A DNA stretch of 20,263 bases from a virus. Below are positions 1-9,892 of the stretch, one piece after another (within the stretch, counting starts at the first letter, position 1; each line of letters opens with the position of its first letter). The translations under genes and the position numbers were made by a program. The stretch lies in IMG/VR virus record IMGVR_UViG_3300046001_008761, positions 1 through 20,263 of that record; one strand, written 5' to 3'. A model generated the notes under the pieces. It was not told where the DNA came from. It was given only the letters and a program-made list of their open reading frames with translations, and did no database searches.

Positions 1-1
1 G

Positions 2-262
2 AGTAATCTTGATAATTGGCAATTAAATCAACCTATATTTTTAAGAGACTTATATATTCTTTTGGATAAAATTAAAGGAGTTCAAACTGTAAAAAATATA
101 TCTATTGCAAATAAGGTTGGAACTTCAACAGGATATTCACAATATGCTTATGATATAGAGGGAGCTACCCAAAACCAAACAATTTATCCTTCATTAGATC
201 CTAGTATATTTGAAATTAGATACCCAAATTCAGACATAAAAGGTAAAGTAGTTCCTTTATAA
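2..262 (+). CDS. C-terminal end of a probable baseplate wedge protein (gp6/gpJ-like), 5' truncated
   Basis: The reading frame is open from the left edge to a TAA at 260-262, so only the last 86 residues are seen and the gene starts outside the window. The visible part has a helix (about residues 10-26 of the fragment) with DLYILLDKIKGVQTV followed by beta-type sequence and a short tail. The pattern of a helix, then 'GVQ.V', then strands near the C-terminus resembles the ends of baseplate J/T4 gp6-type wedge proteins. The call is supported mainly by context: a gpI/gp7-like gene follows three genes on, as in the J-I order of contractile-tail phages. The ATG-less TTG at 62 is an internal codon and not a start. 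A generic structural protein remains possible. Confidence 0.45.
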   Translation, partial: SNLDNWQLNQPIFLRDLYILLDKIKGVQTVKNISIANKVGTSTGYSQYAYDIEGATQNQTIYPSLDPSIFEIRYPNSDIKGKVVPL

Positions 263-266
263 CGCT

Positions 267-282
267 ATATTTATAATAAAAT
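267..282 (+). promoter_or_regulatory. AT-rich candidate promoter motif, copy 1
   Basis: The 26-base gap before the gene at 289 contains ATATTTATAATAAAAT, which differs at one position from the 16-mer at 17159-17174. It sits 6 bases before the ATG. It may be a phage promoter element, but AT-rich intergenic DNA can produce such matches by chance. Confidence 0.22.
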
Positions 283-288
283 ATATTA

Positions 289-1401
289 ATGGCTGTATAT
301 AAAATATTTCCTACCCAAGACGCTACATTATATTCCGCATATCCTACCATGAATACGGGGTTAGATGCTATCTTAGAAACATCTAATAAACTAGATATTA
401 GTGGAAACCCAGATGTAGCTAGATATTTAGTAAAATTTGATACCAATGAAATCATAGATATTATTAGTAATAAAATATCTGGAAACACATATGATATATA
501 TTTTAAAAATTTTATAGCAGAAGCTCAAGGAATTAATTTAGATACTTCTTTAGAAATATTACCTGTTGCTCAAAATTGGAATAATGGAACAGGATATACT
601 TTAGATTCCCCAATCATTAAAGATGGTTCATCTTGGGCGTATTCAAGTTACAGTGGATCTAATCCTTGGAATATGTCAGGCTCTGGATTTACAGGATCAT
701 ATAATGCAACTTATTCCCCCCAAGGAGGAGGTAACTTTTTTACAGGATCTATTTATAAAGTAACTCAATCCTTTGAATTACGTAGTGAAAAAGATATTGA
801 AGTAAATGTTAAAACTACAGTAAATGCTTGGTCTAGTTCAATACTTCCAAACTATGGATTTATAGTAAAATTAACAGGATCTCAAGAATTTAATCCAAGT
901 GAATATATTCAACCTCAATTTAAATACTATAGTGTTGACACAAATACAATTTATCCCCCATGTTTAGAATTTAGATGGAGAGACTACCAATCTGTACTAA
1001 CAGGATCACTAACCGGAAGTATAGTAACTACCTCAGACATTAAAATGTCTTTATCTCAAAATTCTGGTATATTTTATCCAACAAGTATAAATAAATTTAA
1101 CCTAAATGTAAGTCCTTTATACCCAAATCGTGTATATCAAACGTCTTCATTATTTACTAATTTAAATTATTTACCTACTTCTTCATATTATGCCATAAAA
1201 GACTTGGCTACCAATGAATTTGTTGTTAACTTTGATAATCAATACACCCAGATTAGTTCTGACTCAACAGGAAATTATTTTAGTGTTTATATGAGTGGCC
1301 TTGAACCAGAAAGATATTATAAAATTTTAATTAAAACTATAATTAATAGTTCAACATTAATATTTGATGATAATTATTATTTTAAAGTTATAAACGGATG
1401 A
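289..1401 (+). CDS. virion structural protein with DNRLRE-like N-terminal domain
   Basis: A 370-aa beta-rich protein, probably a baseplate or tail component at the cell-facing end of the particle. Residues about 4-55 (IFPTQDATLYSAYPTMNTGL, then a run ending in RYLVKFD) fit the start of DNRLRE-type beta-sandwich domains, in which an 'Asp-Ala-x-(V/L)-Y ... N-x-G' pattern precedes an 'R-x-L-(V/I)-x-F-D' strand. A Gly/Ser-rich stretch at about 115-155 and several Thr-Gly-Ser motifs follow. The middle (about 170-245) has Trp-rich beta sequence including CLEFRWRDYQ, and the C-terminal third reads like a fibronectin-like beta domain. The ATG at 289 is the first in frame after the preceding stop and has no Shine-Dalgarno sequence. 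The next gene overlaps the stop by 4 bases. The structural role comes from family resemblance and location; ligand binding is not shown. Confidence 0.7.
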   Translation: MAVYKIFPTQDATLYSAYPTMNTGLDAILETSNKLDISGNPDVARYLVKFDTNEIIDIISNKISGNTYDIYFKNFIAEAQGINLDTSLEILPVAQNWNNGTGYTLDSPIIKDGSSWAYSSYSGSNPWNMSGSGFTGSYNATYSPQGGGNFFTGSIYKVTQSFELRSEKDIEVNVKTTVNAWSSSILPNYGFIVKLTGSQEFNPSEYIQPQFKYYSVDTNTIYPPCLEFRWRDYQSVLTGSLTGSIVTTSDIKMSLSQNSGIFYPTSINKFNLNVSPLYPNRVYQTSSLFTNLNYLPTSSYYAIKDLATNEFVVNFDNQYTQISSDSTGNYFSVYMSGLEPERYYKILIKTIINSSTLIFDDNYYFKVING

Positions 1402-1829
1402 GTGAAAATATAGAATTAAATAAAAAAGTATATAGTAAAGCGGCATATGATCAAATAATTGATACTGATTTTAATCAATTAGGGATAAAACCTATTCAAA
1501 CTCAAATAGATACTCAACCAACTGTAAATGAATTTTTTGATTTATATAATGAATTATTTTATACTATTCCTGAATTAGGTGAAATTGATTCTCATGAATA
1601 TTTAATTACTAAAAGTAGTGAATATATTAATTTTTCTGCTAATCAAGATGAAATAATAGCTTTACAAAATGAAATATTTCAATTAAGAACAGAATTACTT
1701 GACACTCAAAAACAAAATATAGAATTACAAACCGGAGCACCACTTTCAAATTCTTCTAATATTGCTTCTCTTGAAGGCGGAATTTCTACAAGTGCAGGCG
1801 GAATTGCAAGTGGTGGAGGAGGCTATTAA
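1398..1829 (+). CDS. small coiled-coil virion protein with Gly-rich tail
   Basis: A 143-aa protein translationally coupled to the preceding gene by an ATGA overlap. Residues 1-80 contain VNEFFDLYNELFYTIPELGE and SHEYLI, a pattern I associate with small tail/baseplate proteins of marine T4-like phages. Residues about 83-112 form a predicted coiled coil with Leu/Ile heptads (EIIALQNEIFQLRTELLDTQ), suggesting an oligomer. Residues 127-143 are almost only Gly, Ser and Ala and end SGGGGY, which suggests a flexible terminal tail. Its place between two structural genes supports a virion role. The exact position in the particle cannot be told from sequence. Confidence 0.6.
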   Translation: MSENIELNKKVYSKAAYDQIIDTDFNQLGIKPIQTQIDTQPTVNEFFDLYNELFYTIPELGEIDSHEYLITKSSEYINFSANQDEIIALQNEIFQLRTELLDTQKQNIELQTGAPLSNSSNIASLEGGISTSAGGIASGGGGY

Positions 1830-1861
1830 TTTAAACTTAAAATTTTAATTACACAATAATA

Positions 1862-4800
1862 ATGGCTGCAATAATTACTCCAATATTTTTACCTAATATA
1901 TCCCCTCAACAATATTCTATTGAAGAATCTAATTTAATTTCTTCTTTTCAAATAAATACTTCTTTAAATGAAGATAGTTATATTGAATATTATGTATTTG
2001 ATATTAATAATAATATTTTATCTTCAACATTAAATTTTACATCCTTTACAGTTCAAAATGATGGTCAATCTGTAGGAAGTAATGGATCTTTATCTAAAAT
2101 AATTATTGATCCTGAAAAAGATTTAATAGATTATGGATTTAGTGATGGAGAATATATATCATTTTATAATTTTTTAAATAAAAAAATTGGTTCAAATTTT
2201 GAGCAACTTTACATTTCTGAAATTTCTTCGGATAGAAAAGAAATAAGATTAAATAGTACATCTCTCACAGCATATGATATAATAAGTGCTACTGAAGATT
2301 TTATAATAGAAAGAGAATCATCTCCTTATTTTTTAGATTTTTATTTAAATTTTGGAGATAATAAATTATCAATAGCTAATAATATTGTATTAGATGATGA
2401 AAATCCTAATTCTCCTACTATTTTAATTAAACTTTACCAACCTCTTTTAGAGGAATTTAATATTAATAGCCTTTTATGGGTAGTTACATCTGTAGAAGAA
2501 CCTAGAATTTATAAAGTTACTTTTCCTTATGTACCTATTACTTTTACAGGAGACATTACTAAATCTTTATTACCAAATTTTAATTTAAATTTAAAAGATC
2601 AAGTAAATAATTCAACTTTAGAACTATCATATACTAATTTATTACTTACTTCTGTAACTAGCTCTGCTAACCAGTTAAATAGTTTACTTGAAGAAAAAGA
2701 AATAGATATAAATGTAGATTATACTAATTTTTCTAACTTTATTCATTTTAGTTCTGCACAAACACGACTTGAAAATTTTTATTCTAAAATAAAATTAATT
2801 GAAGAATATACATCTAATATTTCTATATTAAATACAATAACTACTTCTCCTGTAACAATTAATGAAAGCATATTAAATTATGAAAATAAAATAAATAGTA
2901 TTATAACTAATTTTGATGGATATGATTATTATTTATATTATGAAACTGGTTCAAAATCATGGCCTAAAACATCAACTTTTTTACCATATACTTTAGCTAA
3001 TTCTACTAGTGATCAAGTGTTATCATGGTTAGGTACTACAAACCCTTCTAGCCCTTTTTATGGTGGACAAATTTTATCTGCTTCTCTTTATGACAATGAC
3101 AACCAAAATAATCTATATTATTCTATCCCAGAATATCTAAGAGAAGATCCTGCAAATGATCCATATCAATTATTTATTGAAATGATAGGACAACATTACG
3201 ATAATATTTGGATATATTATAGAGATGTTACTCAAAAATATAATGCAGATAATCGTTTAGAAAATGGTATTTCAAAAGATATAGTAGCGGATGCAATTAG
3301 AGATTTTGGAATTAAATTATATCAAAATAATTTTTCAAACGAGGATTTATATACAGCATTTTTAGGTTTAACACCTGAAGGTGGTTTATTTCCATTTCCA
3401 AACATAACAGGATCTTTACCTACCCCTAGTGGGTACGAGTATATTAATACAAAAATATCTGCTTCAAATGATTATTTACCGTTAGATGACGTTAATAAAT
3501 CGTTATATAAACGCATATACCATAATTTACCATACCTATTGCAAACAAAAGGTACATTGCCTGGTTTGCGTGCACTTATTACCTCATATGGTATTCCTGA
3601 TACAATATTAAGGATTAATGAATATGGTGGAAAAGATAAAATAAATACAAATGATTGGGATTATTGGCAAAATGAATTTAATTATGCTTATAAACAAAAT
3701 GGAGATAATTTTATTTCCTCTAGTTTTGAATTAAATAGTGAATTTGATAGCCCTAAAACAGTAATGTTTAGGTTTAAAACTAATGGTTTACCAACCTCCT
3801 TAATTCCATATTCTCAAAGCTTATTTACTCTTCAAAATAGTTTTAACACCCCATCAGCTCATATAACTCTTCGTTATACCGGATCAGCTTATACTTCTGG
3901 TTCTTATAATGGTTCAATTATTGACCCATATTATCAACATGCCTATTTAGATTTTTATCCTAACTACACAAATTTCCCTACCTTAAGTGCTAGTATTTAT
4001 TTACCATTCTTTAATGGTAATTGGTGGTCAGTAATGGCTAAAAGAACAGGGACTGGAGGATCAACTAATTTTGAATTATACTCTGGAAATAAAATGTATG
4101 AGGGTGGTGAAAATGGAACCTCTATTGGATTTATAACTTCATCCTCCATTATTGTTAGCCCTACAGTATGGAATAATTCAATAACAGCACTTTTTGGTTC
4201 TGGATCAATTACTATAAGTTCTAATGTTAATGCTGGTATATACAATAAATTTTCTGGGTCTTTTCAAGAAATTAGATACTATAATGAACCTATAAGTGAA
4301 AGTGTATTTAAAGATTTTGTAATGAATCCTTCCTCAATTGAAGGAAACTCTATAAATTCTGGAGCAGATCAATTAGCTTTTAGATTACCTTTAGGGGGAG
4401 AATTATATACAGGATCAAATTCAATCCATCCAAAAGTTACGGGTTCATGGATTACTACTTCCTCTTTTGCCTCTGACAGTTCTGCTTATATTAATTCAAC
4501 ACCTACATTTATACCTAATACAGAATATTTTTATTACGATCAACCAATAGTAGGAATTAAAAATGCAATTGCTGATAAAATTAGAATAGAAAATAATGTG
4601 ATACCTGAGGGAGATATTTTATCTCCATTTATGTCTTTATCTCAACAAGCTAATATATCTCAAAGTTATACAGCAAACACAAATTTACTTGAGGTAGCAT
4701 TTTCACCACAAGATGAAATAAATGATGATATTAATTCCTCTCTCGGATATTTTAATATAGGAGAATATATTGGAGATCCAAGACTACGTTCTTCTTCTGC

Positions 4801-7800
4801 TGAATTTTACCCAGACTTAAATGCTTTAAGAGATTCATATTTTCAAAAATATACTAAAAATTATAATTTAGTTGATTTTGTTCGTTTAATTAAATTTTTT
4901 GACAATTCATTATTTAAAATGATAAAAGATTTTGTACCTGCTCGTACAAGTCTTGCTTCGGGAATTGTAATTAAACAACATATTTTAGAAAGAAATAAAG
5001 TTCCACAACCACAAGTTGATACTAATTCTCCTATAGCATATTATACTAGTGGATCTGTAAACAATCAACCACTAACATTCCAAGATATATCTGTTTCTGG
5101 TACATTATTACCTCAATGGAACGACTATAATGCTGGTACAGTAGAAAATTTTGATGGAGGTACTGCAGGAACATTTGAAATGTTTAATGGAACCGCTTTT
5201 GCTCCATCCGGCTCTAATATATTTAATTTAACACAAAGTTGGAGTGAATCATATAATTCTCCTTTAGGACTTGTAAATATAATTCATAATTCACAAGATG
5301 AATTTTATAATGGTGAATTTGAAGGTTCAGTTTTAACTGTAACTACTCAAAGTTTAAATTTACCCTTTCCAATAAGTAATGAAATATTTGACTATACTCC
5401 TGTAAGATATAGTCCACAAAATTATGATTTAAATACTACAAGTTCTTTTGCAGAGTCCCAATTTTTAAATGTATTAACAGTACCTGATCAAGGTGAAATT
5501 TTACTTTTAAGAGCTTACAGTAAACTTCAAAAAGATGGTAGTACTGGATTGTCCTCTCTATATGTAAAAATTCATAAAAAAGATAATAATGGATTTGATA
5601 ATTCTGTAACTTTAGGACAAGCTACTAGATTAAGAATTAAATACACTACTGAAATAGATTATTTAACTATTGGAGATATTTTAACAAAAACAGAATATCC
5701 AACATATTGGCTATATAAAGTTCAATCATTAGGTTCTAATACAGCAGATAATTATGTTGTAGATTATATGACCTCAGCTTCATTTACATCTTCAATATTT
5801 GAAGTTCCTTTTACTCTTAACCCAGCTATAGGAGGAAAACTTTTTCCTTATTATACAACCTCATCAAATAACCAATTTTTTAATCAAACTGATGGAATAT
5901 ATACTATTCCTTCCTCTCCATCTCGCACACCAAATATCGCTATTACTCTTTCAGCATCATTATTTATTAGTGGTTCCGTTGGTGGGAATTTTTATTTTAT
6001 GTTACTTAAACCAGGTCTTCCAGAATCAGAAGCTACATTTTTAATAGACCCATTTACTAATAATTTAATTCAAGGATCTTGGGAAGCTGGTGGTGAAGAT
6101 TTACCACCAACTTTTTTTGGAATAACTTCAGCTAGTGGAAAATTTATTCCAACTCCTGAAGATCGAATTTTTCTTGCTGTTACAAAAACTGGAGATATCC
6201 CATGTAGAGTTTTATCCGGCAGCTTTTTAGTTACTCAAAGTATAGCCCCTTCATCACAAAAAAATGATTTTGTTATAATTGAACCTTATATTACCAAACC
6301 TAATTTTTATAACAGCGATGACAATGCTCTTTTAAATAGCGTTAGTGATCAAAGAGAAAGTACTTTTGCTCTAGATGCCGATTATTCAGATGGAACAACT
6401 CCTATAAATTTTGCACTATTAGTTTCAGGAACTGCAACCCCAGCTACTGTACCTGATTCAAATTATACTTCTAAAAAATCAATACTCTCTAAATACGAGG
6501 GATCTAAATCAACTTCACAATTTTTAAATCAATGGACCCTAGGAGATACAGGAACATATGGTAAACTACCTACAGTAGAAAGTTTAAGAAATGCTTTTAT
6601 AATTGCGGGATGGATTGGAGGATGGCCCCCAGAAATTGAGGGAGCATCAGCAGCAAATATTAATTATATAGTTAGAGAAGATGGTACTTTAATTAAACCA
6701 TGGTCAACACCAAATGCACTATCAGATTTAAGACAATATTTTACCGATGGTGAAAAAGTAACTATATCTACATTAGAAAATATTCAATCATCAAATAAAA
6801 ATTATTATAAAATTCTTAAAAGTGGATATCAAGTTAAAAATATTTTATATACTCAAATAGGACAATCCCCCTCTCAAACATTTACAGCTTCTTTAAGTTT
6901 AGTAGATAAAGGAAATTCTGCTACATCTATTGTAGAAGATTATCAAATTAAAGTAGCATCTGACTGGTCATCACCAACACCTTGGTTAAATAATAGTATG
7001 ACTAGTACTTTTGAGGAAATAAATTTTCCTATACTATTAACCTCCGGATCATTTGCTAATATTCAAACTGTAACAAATCCTAGGAGATCCCCAGGTACGG
7101 GTAATACTACAAATACAAGATATTATGTTTCTCAATCTCTTGTAGATGATAAAGTAGATCTTACTTTTAATTTTAAGTTATTCTGGTCATATTTTCCCAA
7201 TAATGCTGCATATGCAATTTTATTAGCTAATAAAGAATTTAGACCCCCCGCCCCAACTTCTGTTAAAGTTTATTATCAATTAATAAGATTAAGAAATGGA
7301 TCTGAAACAATAATATATGATAATCCAAATGGGATAGAATTAAATAATCCCTCAACTCTTTCTGGGGGAACATTAAATATTTCTTATAAAGAAACATCAG
7401 ATTCTTTTACAGTTTTATCTACTAATTTAAAAAAAGATGATGTATTTTATTTAAAAGCTAAAGCAGTATTAAACGCTAACTCTCCTGAAGATCAATATAT
7501 GTATATTGAAGCTGGATCAGAATTAAATATTATTCAAAATCCAATTTCTAATCAAACTATTAGTATAGGAAATTTTTGGATATCTTCTTCTTATCTTCCA
7601 CTTACTGCTTTTTCTAATTCCTTTTCTAATGCCTTTTTTCAAACTTCATCAGTCTCTCTCTTTTCAGATCCTGTTTCCTTAAACCAAATTAACTCAGGTG
7701 GATTTGCTGGCACTAATATATTATATACTACATCTTCAGTTTTTAAAAATAATTTTGATAATAAATTTGCTTGGGGAAAAGATATTCCTAGTTCGGGTTT

Positions 7801-8155
7801 TAATACAATTGAAACTCATTGGGATATTATTCCAGGAGATGAATTTAAATTTGAAGGAAAAGAAAACCAAAGGTATAGAGTTCTTAAAGCAGGTATTGTT
7901 TCTTGTTCTGGATATGTTTCAAATTCAGTATTAGCTGTAGAATTTGATAGACCCTTACCAACATCAGGATCACTTAATTATGATAAATTTTCTATTCAAA
8001 GATATATTGATTTTGAAGGAAATTTAATTTTTGAAGGATTTAAACCTAGCGCAACTGGTCCATTTATTATTACACCAGAGTTTATAACTCCAAATTTAAA
8101 TAAAAATATAGGTAAGATTCTTGAAGATTTTACTTCAAAAGGTTTGCTTACATAA
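1862..8155 (+). CDS. giant baseplate protein with P2 gpI/T4 gp7-like core and LamG-like domain
   Basis: At 2097 aa this is about twice T4 gp7 and far longer than P2 gpI. Residues 1-420 are acidic and Asn-rich with no recognised fold. Residues about 424-595 read like a wedge core: DPYQLFIEMIGQHYDNIWIY, then a long helical stretch, then LLQTKGTLPGLRALITSYGI (from 559), matching the 'K-G-T ... l ... G' signature of the P2 gpI tail family. Residues about 619-830 have a LamG/concanavalin-like strand pattern, including WWSVMAKRTG and a closing FSGSFQEIRYY. Residues 1024-1034 carry FVPARTSLASG, followed by VIKQHILERNK, a block I recognise from large Bacteroidota and marine phage structural proteins. 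The rest is repetitive beta sequence with many Thr-Gly-Ser motifs. The partial gpJ-like gene upstream supports the wedge call. The frame is intact; the start is the ATG at 1862, without a Shine-Dalgarno sequence. Confidence 0.7.
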   Translation: MAAIITPIFLPNISPQQYSIEESNLISSFQINTSLNEDSYIEYYVFDINNNILSSTLNFTSFTVQNDGQSVGSNGSLSKIIIDPEKDLIDYGFSDGEYISFYNFLNKKIGSNFEQLYISEISSDRKEIRLNSTSLTAYDIISATEDFIIERESSPYFLDFYLNFGDNKLSIANNIVLDDENPNSPTILIKLYQPLLEEFNINSLLWVVTSVEEPRIYKVTFPYVPITFTGDITKSLLPNFNLNLKDQVNNSTLELSYTNLLLTSVTSSANQLNSLLEEKEIDINVDYTNFSNFIHFSSAQTRLENFYSKIKLIEEYTSNISILNTITTSPVTINESILNYENKINSIITNFDGYDYYLYYETGSKSWPKTSTFLPYTLANSTSDQVLSWLGTTNPSSPFYGGQILSASLYDNDNQNNLYYSIPEYLREDPANDPYQLFIEMIGQHYDNIWIYYRDVTQKYNADNRLENGISKDIVADAIRDFGIKLYQNNFSNEDLYTAFLGLTPEGGLFPFPNITGSLPTPSGYEYINTKISASNDYLPLDDVNKSLYKRIYHNLPYLLQTKGTLPGLRALITSYGIPDTILRINEYGGKDKINTNDWDYWQNEFNYAYKQNGDNFISSSFELNSEFDSPKTVMFRFKTNGLPTSLIPYSQSLFTLQNSFNTPSAHITLRYTGSAYTSGSYNGSIIDPYYQHAYLDFYPNYTNFPTLSASIYLPFFNGNWWSVMAKRTGTGGSTNFELYSGNKMYEGGENGTSIGFITSSSIIVSPTVWNNSITALFGSGSITISSNVNAGIYNKFSGSFQEIRYYNEPISESVFKDFVMNPSSIEGNSINSGADQLAFRLPLGGELYTGSNSIHPKVTGSWITTSSFASDSSAYINSTPTFIPNTEYFYYDQPIVGIKNAIADKIRIENNVIPEGDILSPFMSLSQQANISQSYTANTNLLEVAFSPQDEINDDINSSLGYFNIGEYIGDPRLRSSSAEFYPDLNALRDSYFQKYTKNYNLVDFVRLIKFFDNSLFKMIKDFVPARTSLASGIVIKQHILERNKVPQPQVDTNSPIAYYTSGSVNNQPLTFQDISVSGTLLPQWNDYNAGTVENFDGGTAGTFEMFNGTAFAPSGSNIFNLTQSWSESYNSPLGLVNIIHNSQDEFYNGEFEGSVLTVTTQSLNLPFPISNEIFDYTPVRYSPQNYDLNTTSSFAESQFLNVLTVPDQGEILLLRAYSKLQKDGSTGLSSLYVKIHKKDNNGFDNSVTLGQATRLRIKYTTEIDYLTIGDILTKTEYPTYWLYKVQSLGSNTADNYVVDYMTSASFTSSIFEVPFTLNPAIGGKLFPYYTTSSNNQFFNQTDGIYTIPSSPSRTPNIAITLSASLFISGSVGGNFYFMLLKPGLPESEATFLIDPFTNNLIQGSWEAGGEDLPPTFFGITSASGKFIPTPEDRIFLAVTKTGDIPCRVLSGSFLVTQSIAPSSQKNDFVIIEPYITKPNFYNSDDNALLNSVSDQRESTFALDADYSDGTTPINFALLVSGTATPATVPDSNYTSKKSILSKYEGSKSTSQFLNQWTLGDTGTYGKLPTVESLRNAFIIAGWIGGWPPEIEGASAANINYIVREDGTLIKPWSTPNALSDLRQYFTDGEKVTISTLENIQSSNKNYYKILKSGYQVKNILYTQIGQSPSQTFTASLSLVDKGNSATSIVEDYQIKVASDWSSPTPWLNNSMTSTFEEINFPILLTSGSFANIQTVTNPRRSPGTGNTTNTRYYVSQSLVDDKVDLTFNFKLFWSYFPNNAAYAILLANKEFRPPAPTSVKVYYQLIRLRNGSETIIYDNPNGIELNNPSTLSGGTLNISYKETSDSFTVLSTNLKKDDVFYLKAKAVLNANSPEDQYMYIEAGSELNIIQNPISNQTISIGNFWISSSYLPLTAFSNSFSNAFFQTSSVSLFSDPVSLNQINSGGFAGTNILYTTSSVFKNNFDNKFAWGKDIPSSGFNTIETHWDIIPGDEFKFEGKENQRYRVLKAGIVSCSGYVSNSVLAVEFDRPLPTSGSLNYDKFSIQRYIDFEGNLIFEGFKPSATGPFIITPEFITPNLNKNIGKILEDFTSKGLLT

Positions 8156-8171
8156 TATTTATTAGTATAAT
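8155..8171 (+). promoter_or_regulatory. AT-rich candidate promoter motif, divergent copy
   Basis: The 36-base gap between the giant gene and the gene at 8192 begins with ATATTTATTA, then G and TATAAT. The first ten bases equal the start of the motif at 17159; the TATAAT is a plausible -10-like element. The evidence is weak because the local sequence is almost all A and T. Confidence 0.22.
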
Positions 8172-8191
8172 ACAATATATAATACAACAAT

Positions 8192-8857
8192 ATGGGATAT
8201 TTAAATAATAGCGTCGTTACAGTAGATGCAATTTTAACATCAAAAGGAAGAGAACTTTTAGCAAAAAATGATGGTTCTTTTCGAATTACACAATTTGCTT
8301 TTGCAGATGATGAAATAGATTATACTTTATATAATCCAACACATCCTTCTGGATCTGCATTTTATGGAGAAGCTATCCAAAATATGCCTTTACTTGAGGC
8401 TTTTCCTCAAGAAACTCAAACTATGAAGTATAAATTAGCTACTTTACCTCGTGGAACATCTAAATTACCTGTTTTAAATTTAGGCTACTCAGCTATTACT
8501 TTAAATCAAGGTGCTTCGTTAGCTATTACCCCACAAACTTTAAATTATTTAGGTAATTCACAAGCATATGAATCTAGTGGATATTCAGCTACAATTTCTG
8601 ATGTTAGATTAATGGGTACATTTACTGGAGTTGGAATTAATACAGCAGGAGCACAAGCATCAAATGTTACTACAACAACAACTTTAGGAACTAATGTTTC
8701 TCAAACTATAATTGGCTCTCAAATTAATTTAAGAGCAACAACAGTAAATACTTTATTTGGTTCTAATACTCAACTTTCAGCTACTTTAACTGTTGTAGGT
8801 TTAGATAGTGGGGCTCGTTTAACAATTCCAATTTTAATTAATAAAACAATAGTTTAA
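8192..8857 (+). CDS. conserved phage virion protein (MGYLNNS family), function unknown
   Basis: A 221-aa protein whose N-terminal 70 residues are the distinctive part: MGYLNNSVVTVDAILTSKGR, ELLAKNDGSFRITQFAFADD and then EIDYTLYNP. I recognise this block as recurring in structural modules of marine and Bacteroidota T4-like phages, without a known function. The 'LTSKGRELLA' helix followed by 'FRITQFAFADDEIDY' suggests a compact alpha/beta domain. Residues 140-221 are Thr/Asn/Gly-rich beta sequence. It lies between the giant wedge-like protein and two tandem fibre-like paralogues, so a baseplate or tail-tip role is likely. The start is the ATG at 8192 after an A/T/C leader; no in-frame alternative start improves it. 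Confidence 0.65.
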   Translation: MGYLNNSVVTVDAILTSKGRELLAKNDGSFRITQFAFADDEIDYTLYNPTHPSGSAFYGEAIQNMPLLEAFPQETQTMKYKLATLPRGTSKLPVLNLGYSAITLNQGASLAITPQTLNYLGNSQAYESSGYSATISDVRLMGTFTGVGINTAGAQASNVTTTTTLGTNVSQTIIGSQINLRATTVNTLFGSNTQLSATLTVVGLDSGARLTIPILINKTIV

Positions 8858-8867
8858 ATCATAAAAT

Positions 8868-9887
8868 ATGTCATTTAAAAGATTAGACCCAGAAGATTTT
8901 TTAGTAAGTAGTGATTCAATTACCTCTACTATGTGGTCAACGGGTGTACCAACATTAACTTCTTTTTTTACTTCATCTACTCAAATTGCTTCATCTGCTG
9001 GTAGTTTTTATTATAGTGTTTATCAAACTGGATCGGGGGAATTAAATGCTGAAGTTCAATTTGATATAGCATATGGTGACTCTTTAGGAAGTGGAAGTGT
9101 CTTATACAATAGTTCAGTACCTGGAGTATCTCCAACAAAAACTATATATGGCCAATATCGTTCTTTAATTTTAGAGGATGAAAATTCATCTTTCATTTTT
9201 GGAAAAGGTAATAATACTTACACAACTAATAATTTTTGGGTAATAAATCTTGAAAGAGCAAGATATAAACAATCAATTTTTCCTGGATCATTAAATTTAG
9301 AACTTTCTGGATCTGGTGGGATTGGATCTATATATTTAACAGATGACTCATTAGATAATCCTGTATCTGAATTTTTAGGTTCAACTAGAGTATACCAATT
9401 AATTTCTGGATCTAATGGAACTGCAGGAACTTTAGCAAATAGTGGATATGTAGCCGGATCTGGTTCATATGGTTTAGTGTTCCCTGATTTAGGAACTATA
9501 TTAATTAATCCTGCTGCTGTATCTCAATCAATTAGATTATCTCCAAGTAGATCAAATAATTCTGATGGTTTAAATAATGCAAAATTATTTAATGCTATTT
9601 CTAAGGGTGCTCTCTTTACATTAAACTCCCAAGAAACACTTACTTCAGATTATGTTTTTGTTAGAGCACGCAATAGTGAATTTAATTACTCTGAAAATCC
9701 ATCATTTATTGCAGGTTCAACAGGTGAGGTAATTTATAGTCAATTTATTAATTCTCCTCAAGTATATCTTACTACTATAGGAATGTACAATGACAGTAAT
9801 GAATTAATAGCGGTGGCTAAAATGTCAAGACCATTATTAAAAGATTTTACAAAAGAAGCTTTAGTTAGAGTAAAATTAGACTTTTAG
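8868..9887 (+). CDS. virion structural protein, first of two tandem paralogues
   Basis: A 339-aa, Ser/Gly-rich, beta-type protein. Distinctive blocks are AEVQFDIAYGDSLGSGS (61-77), SPTKTIYGQYRSLIL (88-102), ERARYKQSIFPGSLNLELSG (129-148) and a C-terminal block from 270 on: SEFNYSENPSF, then YLTTIGMYNDSNELIAVAKM. The C-terminal block is shared with the next gene, so the two are paralogues or share a fused domain. I associate these blocks with tail/baseplate proteins of large marine phages of unknown detailed role. The gene follows its upstream neighbour by 10 bases and precedes the paralogue by 5, consistent with one late operon. A fibre or fibre-connector role is inference from context and composition. 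Confidence 0.65.
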   Translation: MSFKRLDPEDFLVSSDSITSTMWSTGVPTLTSFFTSSTQIASSAGSFYYSVYQTGSGELNAEVQFDIAYGDSLGSGSVLYNSSVPGVSPTKTIYGQYRSLILEDENSSFIFGKGNNTYTTNNFWVINLERARYKQSIFPGSLNLELSGSGGIGSIYLTDDSLDNPVSEFLGSTRVYQLISGSNGTAGTLANSGYVAGSGSYGLVFPDLGTILINPAAVSQSIRLSPSRSNNSDGLNNAKLFNAISKGALFTLNSQETLTSDYVFVRARNSEFNYSENPSFIAGSTGEVIYSQFINSPQVYLTTIGMYNDSNELIAVAKMSRPLLKDFTKEALVRVKLDF

Positions 9888-9892
9888 AATGA

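Noticed and set aside
62-262. A 66-aa gene starting at TTG 62
   Set aside because: The frame is open back to the left edge, so this is the end of a longer gene.
268-275. TATTTATA, the reverse complement of the T4 late promoter box TATAAATA
   Set aside because: It would drive the minus strand, where no credible gene lies, and an 8-base AT word is expected by chance here.
1837-1848. Perfect palindrome TTAAAATTTTAA between two structural genes
   Set aside because: It is A/T only, has no G/C stem and no following T-run, so it is a poor terminator; such palindromes are common in this composition.
3997-4245. Minus-strand open frame of 82 codons
   Set aside because: It lies inside the intact giant gene, is antisense to its LamG-like region and shows no family features.
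7698-7934. Out-of-frame + strand open frame of 78 codons
   Set aside because: It overlaps the giant gene completely, and its Leu/Ile/Lys-rich product is what AT-rich shifted frames give.
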